NCBI GenBank assembly: GCA_963744345.1
Contig: CAVUTD010000015.1
Coordinates: 1 to 64,000 of the forward strand
Source: DASTFP01 sp963744345
GTDB lineage: Bacteria; Verrucomicrobiota; Verrucomicrobiia; Chthoniobacterales; Terrimicrobiaceae
Length of the DNA: 64,000 nt
Direction of reading: 5' to 3'
Shown: in pieces, positions 8,841 through 18,225 of the stretch
Layout: every line of letters begins with the position of its first letter
Numbering within the stretch: the first letter of the stretch is position 1
The notes under the pieces: generated by a model
Databases searched by the model: none
What the model was told of the DNA's origin: nothing
What the model saw: the letters and a program-made list of their open reading frames with translations, nothing else
Made by a program: the position numbers and the translations under genes

Positions 8841-11038
8841 TAACGCGTCAAGGCTGCCTCAAGGAGGGCGAACTCGACCGGCTTTACTGCATTCGCAAGC
8901 ACGTCGAACGCGAGTTGACAAATGACGCGGCTACTGTCGCTGGCAGAACGCAGCTGATCTGAAATCCAAGCGCGAAACACTGGATCGTTGCGCATTGATG
9001 GCGCGAGCAGTTTGGCCAGCGCAATTCGAGTATCCAGTTCCGTGACTTTTTGAAGTTCACCGAAAACAAGCGCCCGACACTCCCTGTCTCTTTGGAGTCG
9101 CGTCCGCACTGCCGCAATTCCGTCTCGCGACTCACCGAAATAATGCTTCGTGAGTTTGCTCGGATAGCGCACGAGATATTTTGCCATAAGTGCCGCGTCT
9201 GCTACTGACGCGAACAACCAAGCGGTCACTGGCTCATCAGCTTCGATCAGCTCGGCTAGATTCGCAGTGGCGCTAGCGATCGGCGCGGAGTCAGGCCATC
9301 CGCGACACAGGGCTACCAAGCCAACATCGTGAATCAATCCGGACGTCGCGACCGAAAGCATCACTTGGCCAGCAGCCACATCTCCCTGGAAATGGTCGGC
9401 GACGTAAGAAGCCATTGCATTGTAAGCCGCTCTTTCCACCATCATCATTGACTGCTGTCCACCGGGCAGGAAGTGTTGCAGGCGGGCTAAGAACAGATCG
9501 CGCAGAAGAGTGCTGCGACCGTGCAGCGCGATCAGAGCTTGCACCTGCTCTAACTCCAGTTGCTTCCCAGTTCGGACGCCATCTTCGAACACAGACGTTT
9601 GATCGAGCGCATACTTGCCTTTCCCTGCCTTTGCCAGCTCAGTGACGATGACTGGCGAATGTCGGAATCGCGGCCAAATATCGGGAACGGCCGCTGCCAA
9701 GGCTTCCCAATGGTCCACCACTGCTGCGATGAATTCCCAATTATGTCTCGAGTTAGCATAGGTGCTCAGTTCGAACGGTCGCCCGTCCTCTCGCTGCTTG
9801 GCCACAAGATCAGCCCGGCCGAGTTCCAACAGTGCGGCGACAGCCGCTTGCTGCCGCGGCTCTCGTCCGATCAGGAAGGCCATTAGGTCTGAACTGAGAA
9901 CCGCTGTTAATTCTTGGGCGGGGCGCTCGGCGCGGAGACAGGCTCGCGCATATGCACGCGCCGCCAACGTGCGTGCTTCTCCGTTTGGTTCGTCCCTAAA
10001 CTCCCCTACGATAGCGACAGCACTCGGCACCCCTCTTCGCGCCAACGGCTCGACAGCACGAACAAGCTCAAGCCTGAGGTCCTCATGAAGAACCTGCATA
10101 GTCCGATCAAGCATTGGTCGTATTTCGGGATCACTCTCGTAAGCCTCAAGGAGGGCCGACAGTGACATGTCTTCCGAATATATGGTCGATTTCGCCAGCC
10201 GCTGGACCAGAGGATTCTCGGGCCAGATTCTCAAAAGCGTGTGATGTCCCAGCCGCCAGTAGTGCCCTTGGTTGTCGGCAGTGAGCCGCGCCTCCACTAA
10301 CGGCCAAAGGTCTGGCGCGTCGCGCCCTTCTCTCTCCACAAGAACTGCCATAGCCGAACAAGAATTAAAAACATGAGCATCGCGCACGACGTTTCGCAGT
10401 GCGGCGCCAAGTTCCTTTTGGTCTTGGATGACGTTCGGAAGCCATCGCACTGCCTCCGAACGTCGTCGCTCATCGTGCACGTAATCGGTGAGCACGGATC
10501 GGACTTCCGAGTCGTCCGGTCCGGACATCTCCAAGAGGGTAGAGATTATCCAGTTGGGCCAAATCTCGCCGCGTCGCAACCAATCGAGCAACGCTTGTCG
10601 ACACTTTTGCGTGCCACCCAACTTTGCGATGACTGCGACCTCCATCGGATCATGAGGTGACGCGTTCTTCTCAAACCATGCTTCGGCGGCGGAAATCAGG
10701 AGCGGATGTTTGGTGAAGCCGGCGAGTAGATCTTCATGAACGTCGCTGATAGTGAAGTTGCGACGGCTGCGATCCTCCAAACCCAACTGGTTCGCGAGCA
10801 TGCGCGCCACGTCGTCATCGCCAGGACATCCCTGCAGGAGATAGTGAATCGCTGGGTTCGGTGCCCATGAACCTGGAAAGCCGATGCCGCGAATGCGTTC
10901 CAAAGCGCCGCGTTTGAGTTCAGGATCGCGTGGCCAGCTGCCAACCAGTGCGGCTATTATGTCTTTTTCCCAAGGCCACGGCCACTCGCCTTCCCGGCAA
11001 AAGCCAACCAATATCGCGGATTTCGGGTGAGCGTTCAC
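8837..11038 (-). CDS. C-terminal sensor part of a large nuclease-NACHT protein
   Basis: This 733-residue frame is composed almost wholly of amphipathic helices of 30-40 residues, the look of HEAT/TPR-like solenoids. It has no catalytic motif. It begins at GTG 11038, inside the end of the upstream frame. A TAA in this frame lies ~20 bases further upstream, and the two frames overlap by 119 bases. The residues directly after the junction (CREGEWPWPWEKDIIAALVG) read as good protein, while the upstream frame's tail over the same bases does not. I therefore read this as the second part of one ~1,620-residue gene broken by a single frameshift. In STAND defence proteins this C-terminal region recognises the phage trigger. 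Confidence 0.65.
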   Translation of the reverse strand: MNAHPKSAILVGFCREGEWPWPWEKDIIAALVGSWPRDPELKRGALERIRGIGFPGSWAPNPAIHYLLQGCPGDDDVARMLANQLGLEDRSRRNFTISDVHEDLLAGFTKHPLLISAAEAWFEKNASPHDPMEVAVIAKLGGTQKCRQALLDWLRRGEIWPNWIISTLLEMSGPDDSEVRSVLTDYVHDERRRSEAVRWLPNVIQDQKELGAALRNVVRDAHVFNSCSAMAVLVEREGRDAPDLWPLVEARLTADNQGHYWRLGHHTLLRIWPENPLVQRLAKSTIYSEDMSLSALLEAYESDPEIRPMLDRTMQVLHEDLRLELVRAVEPLARRGVPSAVAIVGEFRDEPNGEARTLAARAYARACLRAERPAQELTAVLSSDLMAFLIGREPRQQAAVAALLELGRADLVAKQREDGRPFELSTYANSRHNWEFIAAVVDHWEALAAAVPDIWPRFRHSPVIVTELAKAGKGKYALDQTSVFEDGVRTGKQLELEQVQALIALHGRSTLLRDLFLARLQHFLPGGQQSMMMVERAAYNAMASYVADHFQGDVAAGQVMLSVATSGLIHDVGLVALCRGWPDSAPIASATANLAELIEADEPVTAWLFASVADAALMAKYLVRYPSKLTKHYFGESRDGIAAVRTRLQRDRECRALVFGELQKVTELDTRIALAKLLAPSMRNDPVFRAWISDQLRSASDSSRVICQLAFDVLANAVKPVEFALLEAALTRY

Positions 11039-13694
11039 CTCGCTTGAAGCGCGTTAGGATCGCGACACGTCGCAGTTCCTTTGCTGGGGCCGCGCTCGCG
11101 GCATCCAAGAGGGAGGGCACGGCGGGGTGCGTTGTCCATCCCGTAGCGAGGGCGTGCAACGCTGCGCCCAGCATTTCCGGATCAGCTGGCCCTTTTAGGA
11201 TCGCGAGAAACTCGTCTGCTAGCTCCGGCGCTTTGTACGCGCAGGATGCTAGAGCTTCAGCGATGTGCCGGTAGTCATAGCTGCTGTCACAATTATGTAG
11301 CGCGATGCGCAGGTCAGAAACCGTTTCGGAAGTGGGTTGTTTTACCGCAACGGCAGGAACGTCATGCAGCCACCGGACCCGGCCGGGAAACCATCGGCCG
11401 ATCCGCGATGCTACCAGCGCGCCCACATGTTCTGACTCCAAGCCTGCTGCCACTTCGCGCACTAGCGAAAGGCGCAGAGGCATCCACCGACCGCATTCGA
11501 TCCACGAGAACACCTGCGTCATCAGCTCGCGCGCCTTGCTACGAGAGCAGTTAATCTCGGCTACCGCTAGACGAGTGAGCAGGATTTGTTGGAGGGGTTC
11601 ATCGAGGCAATCCGACACGGGCTTTCGGATTTCTTCAATCAACCCATCGACATCATCCTGCCGCTCCAGCAGTTGCATCAGTGTCAGCGTCACTTCATGC
11701 CAAGGAGCCTTCCGGCCGGCCTCGACGCAATAGTTCCTCACCGGGTCTAGTGAAAGTCTCGCGAGGTGTTTGGCCGCGAGATACTCTTGAAAAATTCGGT
11801 GCACCAATCCCACGTGTTGTTCCTGCGGTGCCACCAACACTCCAAACTCGTGTTGGCCAAGTTCGAGAACGCGAGTGGCCCACTCCTCCGCCTCGCTGGC
11901 AGACAGCTCAAGATCGGAACGGAAGTAGTCGCTCAACAGCTGCGCCGCGCGTTCATTCGAGAGAACGAGCGAGTTGGGCTCTTGGTGAATGCGATAAGCG
12001 AGATACTCAAGCCCGCGCCGCACACGGGGTGAACGCGTCGCCGACTGGTCGACACGGTGCATCGCCGCTTGGGCGCGTCGGCGCGGTTGGTCTTCCAGCA
12101 ATGCCTTTACAAGTTCCTCAAGGGCGGCCAGCCGACTGTTCGGGAGCACACGTCCCGTGAGTCGTAAATAAATCATGACTGAGAGCAGCAACGGAATACC
12201 CCCTAATTCGGACAATGTGGGGTCTTCGGAGAGATCGTTTGCGAACTCCGTGGCATCGCGCGCTACCGCCTGCTCCAGTGCGGCAGCGTCCAATGCCACT
12301 CCGGCTTCGTGGAAATGCCGGAACCAGTAGGTTGCGAATTCCCGCTGCTGCTCGGCAGTTAGTGGAAGAAGATTTGCACCCTTCCAATCCGGGCCAAAGT
12401 CGCTAATGCGCTCGAAACCCAGTGGGCGACCGGTCGCAACCAGCGGGAGTCGCCGGGTCTGGACGTAGGCACTAAGCGCAGTAAGTGCTGACACGGCGGC
12501 TTCACGGTTTTGCCACTCGTCGAGGCCGTCTACGAGCAAGAGAAGGCGCTCATCTGTCAGCATTTCTTCGAGAAGCGTTAGCACTTCGCTCTTCGCACCG
12601 AGCACTTTCAGCCACGAATTGAGTGCGCTCTCAATAGTAGCAGCCTCGTTCTCGGCAAAATGACGGGTTAGGAATCCAAACGGTAGTAGCAGCGGCAGCC
12701 GCTGACCCCACGACTTCGCGAGAGCTGGAAACCGGGCGTCATCGCTCAAAAGCGAGTGGATGACCACGCGCAGAGCCGCGCTTTTCCCGAAGCCAGCTCC
12801 GCCGAGTAGAAGAAATCGATCGCTGGTCGCTAGTCCTGCCGACAATGCGATCTTTGTCCGAATCTCCCGCCTGCGGAATCCCATGGCTGAAGGTTTCTCC
12901 TCAACGTCCTCGGTATCTTCCCCCGGTTGGGCGCTAATCGCTTGTCCTTGCTCAACTACAGATTCGACAAGCTCGATGATGGGTTCGACATAACGCTCGA
13001 AGACCGGCACTCTCTTGACGGCGCCCCGGAAGACTGGAGCTGCTGCCGGTATGCCACCGTCGACGGTTTGGAAATGAGTGGCATACAGCGTCAGGACAAA
13101 ACGACGTGTACTAATCTTCTGCTCCCGACTAAGCTTGCGTCCGGAGAGACTCACCAAAGCCTCAGCGCCATTGAATGCCTCGACCCAGGGACGGCCGAAA
13201 AAGTCGTCAACTAGATCGGGATGCTCTTTCAGCATTAGCGACAACCGATCCCGATCCAAAGGCTCGAAAACAATGTTCGCCGCATCGCATCGCACGCGCT
13301 GCCTTTCTATCTCTTCGGCCAGTTCAGTCGCGTTCAAGCTTGGTGCAACCGCCAGTCGAAAGACCTTGGTCCGAGCCGCCCAATCACCCTCCAAAAACTT
13401 TGTGACGGCATCCTTAATGTTCGTAGTCGTAACCTCCTGATACCTCTTGCATTGCCAAGTGGCATAGTCCCCGGTTGCACGCCGAACATACAGGTCGATA
13501 CCTTCTTGAGCTTGGCCACGCTCTCCGTAGATCCGGGCATCCTCAACGTCACCGTCCCGATGCGCGAGGCGAAAGCAAATGCGTTCGAAGTTTTCCCAAG
13601 AAAGACTGCCAAAGGGCAGCGCTTGCTCGCGAGTTACCGCCGGCGTCGCAATCGCAGGAGCCTCTATGTCAAACCACAGCGAAGCAATTGGCAT
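10920..13694 (-). CDS. Mrr-like nuclease fused to a NACHT/STAND NTPase (antiphage type)
   Basis: Residues ~28-170 form a PD-(D/E)xK nuclease of Mrr type: WENFERICFRLA, then GID (D67) and WQCKRY (Q81, K83). A linker follows, then a NACHT-type NTPase with Walker A GGAGFGKS (298-305) and Walker B LLLLVDGLDE (384-393). Helical repeats begin after about 600. The last ~38 residues after 11040 look out of frame, so the protein continues in the frame starting at 11038. This architecture matches antiphage STAND proteins of the Avs group, in which phage-protein binding by the C-terminus triggers oligomerisation and DNA cleavage. Relationship to a named Avs type is unproven. The gene lies between remnants of hsdM and hsdR on the same strand, with a weak AGAAGG ribosome site ~12 bases upstream. 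Confidence 0.8.
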   Translation of the reverse strand: MPIASLWFDIEAPAIATPAVTREQALPFGSLSWENFERICFRLAHRDGDVEDARIYGERGQAQEGIDLYVRRATGDYATWQCKRYQEVTTTNIKDAVTKFLEGDWAARTKVFRLAVAPSLNATELAEEIERQRVRCDAANIVFEPLDRDRLSLMLKEHPDLVDDFFGRPWVEAFNGAEALVSLSGRKLSREQKISTRRFVLTLYATHFQTVDGGIPAAAPVFRGAVKRVPVFERYVEPIIELVESVVEQGQAISAQPGEDTEDVEEKPSAMGFRRREIRTKIALSAGLATSDRFLLLGGAGFGKSAALRVVIHSLLSDDARFPALAKSWGQRLPLLLPFGFLTRHFAENEAATIESALNSWLKVLGAKSEVLTLLEEMLTDERLLLLVDGLDEWQNREAAVSALTALSAYVQTRRLPLVATGRPLGFERISDFGPDWKGANLLPLTAEQQREFATYWFRHFHEAGVALDAAALEQAVARDATEFANDLSEDPTLSELGGIPLLLSVMIYLRLTGRVLPNSRLAALEELVKALLEDQPRRRAQAAMHRVDQSATRSPRVRRGLEYLAYRIHQEPNSLVLSNERAAQLLSDYFRSDLELSASEAEEWATRVLELGQHEFGVLVAPQEQHVGLVHRIFQEYLAAKHLARLSLDPVRNYCVEAGRKAPWHEVTLTLMQLLERQDDVDGLIEEIRKPVSDCLDEPLQQILLTRLAVAEINCSRSKARELMTQVFSWIECGRWMPLRLSLVREVAAGLESEHVGALVASRIGRWFPGRVRWLHDVPAVAVKQPTSETVSDLRIALHNCDSSYDYRHIAEALASCAYKAPELADEFLAILKGPADPEMLGAALHALATGWTTHPAVPSLLDAASAAPAKELRRVAILTRFKRGERSPEIRDIGWLLPGRRVAVALGKRHNSRTGWQLATRS

Positions 13695-13717
13695 ATCTGA
13701 AGAGGACCTTCTAATGC

Positions 13718-14806
13718 CTATACTACCTGCACTTTAGTGCCGTAGCGCCAGCGCGGGTCGCCCTCGAGTTTCGCGTCCCACGATACGCTCATGTTAAACG
13801 GCGGGTTCGCCATCACGTAATCGGCGCGCAGGTCGAAGTGCTGGTCGCTGGTGAAAGAGTTGGCGGGCTCCTTGCCGAAGTTGAAGTCGATGCCGCGGAT
13901 GGCCATGTTCATCGCGGCTAGGCGCCAGGTGGTGGGGGTTCGATTGTTTCAAATGCCTGCCCGGCAAACCGGTGCGGCCAGCGCGCCAGTTTGTCCTGGC
14001 TCTGGACACCGCTTGGCGCAGAAGCGCGTTCCGGTTTCGCGGAGCGGATTTGGCGGGCCTGCTTGCAGGCAAAGAAGCCGCCGGAGCCCATGGCGGGGTC
14101 GTAAGCGCGCCCCTGGTAGGGCTCGAGCATCTCGACGATGAGGGAGACGATGGACTTCGGCCTGAAATACTGGCCGCCCTTTTTCCCCTCCGCGAGGGCG
14201 AACTGGCCGAGGAAGTATTCGTAAACGTGGCCGAGGATGTCCTTGGCGTGCAGGTCGGCGTGCTCGAAGGGGATGGTGGCGATGAGGTCGATGAGGCTGC
14301 TGAGGTTCGCCGGGTCGAGCTGGAGCTGGGTGTAGGTCGCCGTTCAGCTTCGGGTTCTCCCGCCCGATGGCGTCGAGCGCGTCGTCGATGAGCCGACCGG
14401 TGGAGGTGATCTTGTAAGTGGTCTTTTTTCCGTTGTTGACCTCGATCTCGGTGCCGGGCGGGAGCTTGGCGCTGTCCTGGAGCGTCTTCCATCGGGCGAG
14501 CGCGGGCACCCAAAAGACGTTTTTCTCGATGTAGTAGTCGCGCTCTTCGAGCTCGTGATGGATGGCTTCGGCGTAGTCCTCCTCCGAACCCCCATCGTTC
14601 GGATCCAGGTAGTAGTCACTGTTGGGATCGCGGAGCTGAGCTTCGATTTCTCGCTGCCGAGTCGCGAAGGAGTCGGAGACGTATTTGAGGAAGATCAGGC
14701 CGAGGACGGCGTGCTTGTAAACGGCGGCGCCGAGGTTGGCGCGGAGACAGTCGGCGGCGGTCCACAGTTTTTCGAGGTCTCTTAGAAATTGCTGGGAGTC
14801 GGACAT
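13718..14806 (-). pseudogene. hsdM: type I DNA methyltransferase HsdM, truncated and frameshifted
   Basis: From ATG 14806 the frame gives SDSQQFLRDLEKLWTAADCL and VLGLIFLKYVSDSF, the N-terminus of HsdM. Similarity then moves between frames at ~14345 and again near 13915. Later pieces include YDPAMGSGGFF (the S-adenosylmethionine-binding motif region) and VMANPPFN (the catalytic NPPF motif of N6-adenine methylases). The sequence stops after DPRWRYG at ~13720, where HsdM should continue for more than 150 residues. The NACHT gene starts 24 bases later. No hsdS gene is present. Confidence 0.8.
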
Positions 14807-15074
14807 GGAGGAGAGACAGAAGGATAGCGGCGAGCAGAATGCAAACCATGCGGCGTCGATCTGATGAGGGTTCAAATCGACCTGAGCGTCAGCCAACGAG
14901 GCCACGAGTTTTCCATCGCTGTCCGAGGAGCAGCGTTTGGTCAGCTTGTGGGCAAAATACTTGGCATGGTAGGCAGTCATCCGGGTGGACGCACAAAGCT
15001 CCACACTGCCAAATCCAATGCGATTTGACGAGGGAAACACAAGATCGTCATATAACGTACTGACGTGTGGCGGC

Positions 15075-15160
15075 TTACGAACGCCGGATAATGCTGGAAA
15101 ATCACCGCCGGCCGCGCCACCCAATAGTGCCAATCGGCAATGGCCTCGACGGTCTCTAAC
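15075..15160 (-). other. remnants of an integrase end and of a DWHYWV protein
   Basis: Minus-strand bases near 15080-15115 encode AVIFQHYPAF, matching the tyrosine region of the integrase at 19.2-19.7 kb. They run directly into IADWHYWVA, matching the C-terminus of the protein at 16937-17317. The piece is therefore a scar of an earlier copy of the same gene set. Confidence 0.5.
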
Positions 15161-15226
15161 TGTCTCTAGAAAATTTACCGGACCCAAGACGCAAGCGGTT
15201 GTTCAACTTTCCAGAGGTCAAGGCAA

Positions 15227-15294
15227 GTCGTCCATCGACGACATTATGAGATGTCTGTGATAGACGACTTTTTTATTTGTCGGCAAACGACGAC
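15227..15294. promoter_or_regulatory. three phased 16-bp operators upstream of hipB
   Basis: Three related 16-mers occur at 15227, 15253 and 15279: GTCGTCCATCGACGAC, GTCTGTGATAGACGAC and GTCGGCAAACGACGAC. Start-to-start spacing is exactly 26 bp twice. All share GTC at the left and GACGAC at the right, and each has imperfect dyad symmetry. The last copy ends 19 bases before the hipB ATG. HipB-type antitoxins repress their own promoter through such palindromes, so these are the probable operators. Confidence 0.65.
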
Positions 15295-15313
15295 ATGCTA
15301 GATTCAATGAGAA

Positions 15314-15592
15314 ATGAAAGCCAAAACTGTCCGCGACCTCGCAGCCATTGCGCGGGAACGCCGCCGCCATTTGGGCTGGTCGCAATCGCAGCTGGCAAGA
15401 AGGGCTGGCGTGGGGCGGGACTGGGTGGTGCAGTTCGAGAAAGGAAAGGTCACGGTGGAATGGGGGCTTGTCGTGCGTGCGCTCCGCGAGTTGGGGCTCT
15501 CGCTGGAGCTGCGTGTTGAAGAGGGCCAAACAGGGGCGGGCGATTTGGATCGCATTCTCGCATCAGCGCAAAACCCGCGGAGAAAATCGTGA
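15314..15592 (+). CDS. hipB: HipB-type XRE antitoxin/repressor
   Basis: A 92-residue protein with a helix-turn-helix of the XRE family (RRHLGWSQSQLARRAGVGRDWVVQFEKGK), followed by a helix matching other HipB antitoxins (LVVRALRELGLSLEL). It should bind the three phased sites just upstream, repress the operon and hold HipA inactive. Its TGA overlaps the GTG start of hipA, so the two are translationally coupled. The gene is undamaged, in contrast to most neighbours. Confidence 0.85.
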   Translation: MKAKTVRDLAAIARERRRHLGWSQSQLARRAGVGRDWVVQFEKGKVTVEWGLVVRALRELGLSLELRVEEGQTGAGDLDRILASAQNPRRKS

Positions 15593-16890
15593 GCGACTCC
15601 CTGACGGTCGTGGCCGAGGGACTGGTCATGGGCGAAGTCGTGCTTCGCGGTGACCGGCTGAGTTTCCGCTACGAACCGAACTGGCAAGCCAGCGAAAACG
15701 CGTTCCCGCTCTCGCTTTCCATGCCGCTCATCGTGAAAGAGCATGGGCACCGCGTGGTCGAGGCATTTCTGTGGGGTCTGTTGCCTGACAATGACGCTGT
15801 GCTCAGTCGCTGGGGCCGGCGCTTTCGGGTTTCGCCACGCAATCCCTTTCGTTTGATTGAGCATGTCGGCGAGGACTGCGCGGGAGCCGTCCAGTTTGTC
15901 CGGTCCGATCGTCTGGAGAACCTCCTCGCCGAAGGAACTGAGCCGAAGGTGTCCTGGATGTCGTCCAATGAACTCAACGAGCGCATTGCAGCGGTGGTTG
16001 CCGATGCCTCCGCCACGCGGTTGGGAGCCGACACCGGGCAGTTCAGTCTGGCCGGCGCCCAGCCCAAGCTTGCGCTGTATTTCGATTCGAAAAAGAAACG
16101 TTGGGGAGTCCCGGAAGGACGCACCCCGACAACGCATATTCTCAAGCCGGCGACCGGCGCTTATGACGGACAGGTCGAGAATGAGCATTTTTGCCTGAGG
16201 CTGGCGGCCGAACTCGGGTTCCCGACTGCTCGCTCCCGGGTCATGACTTGCGACGAAACACCCGTGATTGTCATCGAGCGGTATGATCGCCTGGAAAAGA
16301 ACGGAATCGTCCGGCGCATCCATCAGGAGGATTTTTGCCAGGCGGCGGGGATTCGCCCGCAATTGAAATATCAAAACCAGGGAGGACCGTCACCCAAGAC
16401 CATCGGCGAAATCCTGCGCGTTTTTTCCTCTTCTCCCGAGGAGGACGTGGTGCGCTTCATCGACACGTTAATCTTCCACTGGTTGACCGCGGGGCCCGAC
16501 GCCCATGCGAAGAACTACTCGATACTCATCGCGCCTGGCACCCAGGCGCGGCTTGCTCCGCTTTATGACCTGGCCAGCGCCTTGCCCTACCCACAGCAAA
16601 TCCCCCCACGCAAGGCCACGATGGCGATGAAGATCGGCTCGAACTATCGGATCCAGCAGATCCACCGCCGGGATTGGGAAAAGCTGGCCCGGGAACTTCG
16701 ATTGACACCTTCAGGGGTGCTGGATCGCATCGCCGATCTGGCTGGCCGAATTCCCGACGGAGCTGAGGCTGTCGCCAAAACAATCCACAAAGAGGGTGTT
16801 CGCCACCCGGTGATCTCCCGCATCGTGGAGCAAATGGGGGAACATATCACCCGATGCGCGGATGCTTTGAGTTCGACCGGCGCATCCTGA
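15589..16890 (+). CDS. hipA: HipA-type serine/threonine kinase toxin
   Basis: This 433-residue protein has the HipA order of motifs: an N-terminal subdomain (FLWGLLPDND), the glycine-rich FSLAGAQPKLAL, THILKP with the ATP-contacting lysine, ENEHFCLRLAAELG, the hinge-like ERYDR, HQEDFCQA with GGPS, the catalytic loop GPDAHAKNYSIL, and the metal-site segment LAPLYDLASALPY. HipA kinases phosphorylate glutamyl-tRNA synthetase or related targets and arrest growth; HipB neutralises them. All key residues appear present, so the toxin is likely functional. It starts at GTG 15589 overlapping the hipB stop. Confidence 0.9.
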   Translation: MSDSLTVVAEGLVMGEVVLRGDRLSFRYEPNWQASENAFPLSLSMPLIVKEHGHRVVEAFLWGLLPDNDAVLSRWGRRFRVSPRNPFRLIEHVGEDCAGAVQFVRSDRLENLLAEGTEPKVSWMSSNELNERIAAVVADASATRLGADTGQFSLAGAQPKLALYFDSKKKRWGVPEGRTPTTHILKPATGAYDGQVENEHFCLRLAAELGFPTARSRVMTCDETPVIVIERYDRLEKNGIVRRIHQEDFCQAAGIRPQLKYQNQGGPSPKTIGEILRVFSSSPEEDVVRFIDTLIFHWLTAGPDAHAKNYSILIAPGTQARLAPLYDLASALPYPQQIPPRKATMAMKIGSNYRIQQIHRRDWEKLARELRLTPSGVLDRIADLAGRIPDGAEAVAKTIHKEGVRHPVISRIVEQMGEHITRCADALSSTGAS

Positions 16891-16936
16891 TTCGGACGCG
16901 AGCTGCTGGGTCTTTAATTTGGAGTCTTCGAAACCG

Positions 16937-17317
16937 TCAGAACTGCCGTCCCTGCGCCACCCAGTAGTGCCAGTCGGCAATGGCTTCGGCCGTTTTCTCG
17001 TCCACGCCGATGCCTTTGATCTGCGCAAGGGGAATTCCCATCGTGCAATCACGCCATTCGGCCTCGACCATCATTTCTCCGAGGCCGTCTCCTTCGTCGT
17101 CGTCCAGCATTCCCAGCGCGGTCACCCGCTCACCGGGTTCCAGCGGGGACATCTTTCTGGATTTCACGCATTCGGCTTCGAAGGGGAAAGCTAGCGTATT
17201 CTCCAGATAGCAATACCAGCCCGTCCAGACTTCACTTTCGTTGTATGCGTCCACGATGATTTCCATCGTGATGCGTTCCTCGCGGTCGTCGTCGCGCTTG
17301 GGGCGTTTCTTGTTCAT
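16937..17317 (-). CDS. conserved small acidic protein with C-terminal DWHYWV motif
   Basis: This 126-residue protein starts MNKKRPKRDDDREERITMEI and has a strand-rich core (VDAYNESEVWTGWYCYLEN, FPFEAECV, ERVTALGML). It ends with an IPLAQIKGI...IADWHYWVAQG tail. I recognise it as a widespread family often labelled calcium-binding, without a proven function. Its start overlaps the stop of the upstream gene by four bases (ATGA), so they form a two-gene unit. A scar of a second copy lies at ~15.1 kb. Confidence 0.7.
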   Translation of the reverse strand: MNKKRPKRDDDREERITMEIIVDAYNESEVWTGWYCYLENTLAFPFEAECVKSRKMSPLEPGERVTALGMLDDDEGDGLGEMMVEAEWRDCTMGIPLAQIKGIGVDEKTAEAIADWHYWVAQGRQF

Positions 17318-18225
17318 TCTCGGAGAGAGATATTGGGAGGCCGTTTGCGGTAGTAACAGCCTTTGAACCGGCGCAGGAGATATTCGACGCCGTCCGCGCC
17401 ACCGGTAAGAAAATAGAGCTTTTCGAGGCCCGAGCTTCCTACGTCCCGGATGACGCGGCGGACGAAGGCCGGACTAATGGCGTCCTCCTCGATGAATGAC
17501 TGAAGGATTTCCATCTCGTCCGGCGTCAGCGGTTCGTCCTGTTTTTTCAAACCGGAAAGCAGAATACCGTAGCCGGTAAACATTTCGACTCCCTCACCCT
17601 CATGGTAAAAGACGGCCACTCCCTTTTCGTTTTCGACGAACTTGCGTGGATAGTCGCCCTGTCCCGGACGTTTCACGCCGTGTTTTTTGAGGATTTTTTC
17701 CAGATCCTCGCCAGCTTTGATCTCGGAGAAAACGCGCAGGCGTTTTTGTTCGGCTGCGGCTGCTGACAGCCCGTTAGGAAAAAGGGCGAGATCGGAGCCG
17801 TGAAATCGCACGAAATCCGCGAAATGCTCCCCGGCGAATTCCCGCACCCGCTGCGCCAGGTCCGGACAATACCGATAAGCGATGAAAGAGCTTTTTTCGC
17901 GAAACTCCCGCTTCACGGAAGAAAAGTCCCTGGGAGGTTTTTCCCAGGTCTGCTGCGTTCCTGACCAATACCATTCATCATGCCAGGGCACGAGGCTGCC
18001 ATAAACCATCTGGCCGGATTGAAATGCGCACGTCTTCCGATCCAACTCGACCCGAATGCGATAGCACTGATCATTGATGAGATTCACCGCATCCAGAGTT
18101 TCCACTTGCGGACCTCGGACGTTTAAAGATTCGATCCGGTAAAAGGCAGCATGGCGTTCATACCAGCCGCGCAGCACGGCGCGGTCCGCATCCGGCAAAT
18201 CCAACGCCGCAGCGAGGATATCCAC
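17314..18225 (-). CDS. uncharacterised protein, C-terminal part of a split gene
   Basis: This 303-residue frame has no family I can name. It holds NLINDQCYRIRVELDRKTCAF, a Trp/Tyr-rich segment (HDEWYWSGTQQTW), and a C-terminal helical region (EMEILQSFIEEDAISPAFVRRV). In the same frame it extends upstream of 18225 to about 18295, where it joins the frame of the next gene (TATDDFLCQQYTEWSGL). The natural protein is therefore ~530 residues, broken by a single extra base. It overlaps the DWHYWV protein gene by four bases, suggesting joint function. Confidence 0.6.
   Translation of the reverse strand: MDILAAALDLPDADRAVLRGWYERHAAFYRIESLNVRGPQVETLDAVNLINDQCYRIRVELDRKTCAFQSGQMVYGSLVPWHDEWYWSGTQQTWEKPPRDFSSVKREFREKSSFIAYRYCPDLAQRVREFAGEHFADFVRFHGSDLALFPNGLSAAAAEQKRLRVFSEIKAGEDLEKILKKHGVKRPGQGDYPRKFVENEKGVAVFYHEGEGVEMFTGYGILLSGLKKQDEPLTPDEMEILQSFIEEDAISPAFVRRVIRDVGSSGLEKLYFLTGGADGVEYLLRRFKGCYYRKRPPNISLRE

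Noticed and set aside
15354..16374. long minus-strand frame antisense to hipBA
   Set aside because: It mirrors the conserved coding frame of hipB and hipA and has no domain signature of its own.
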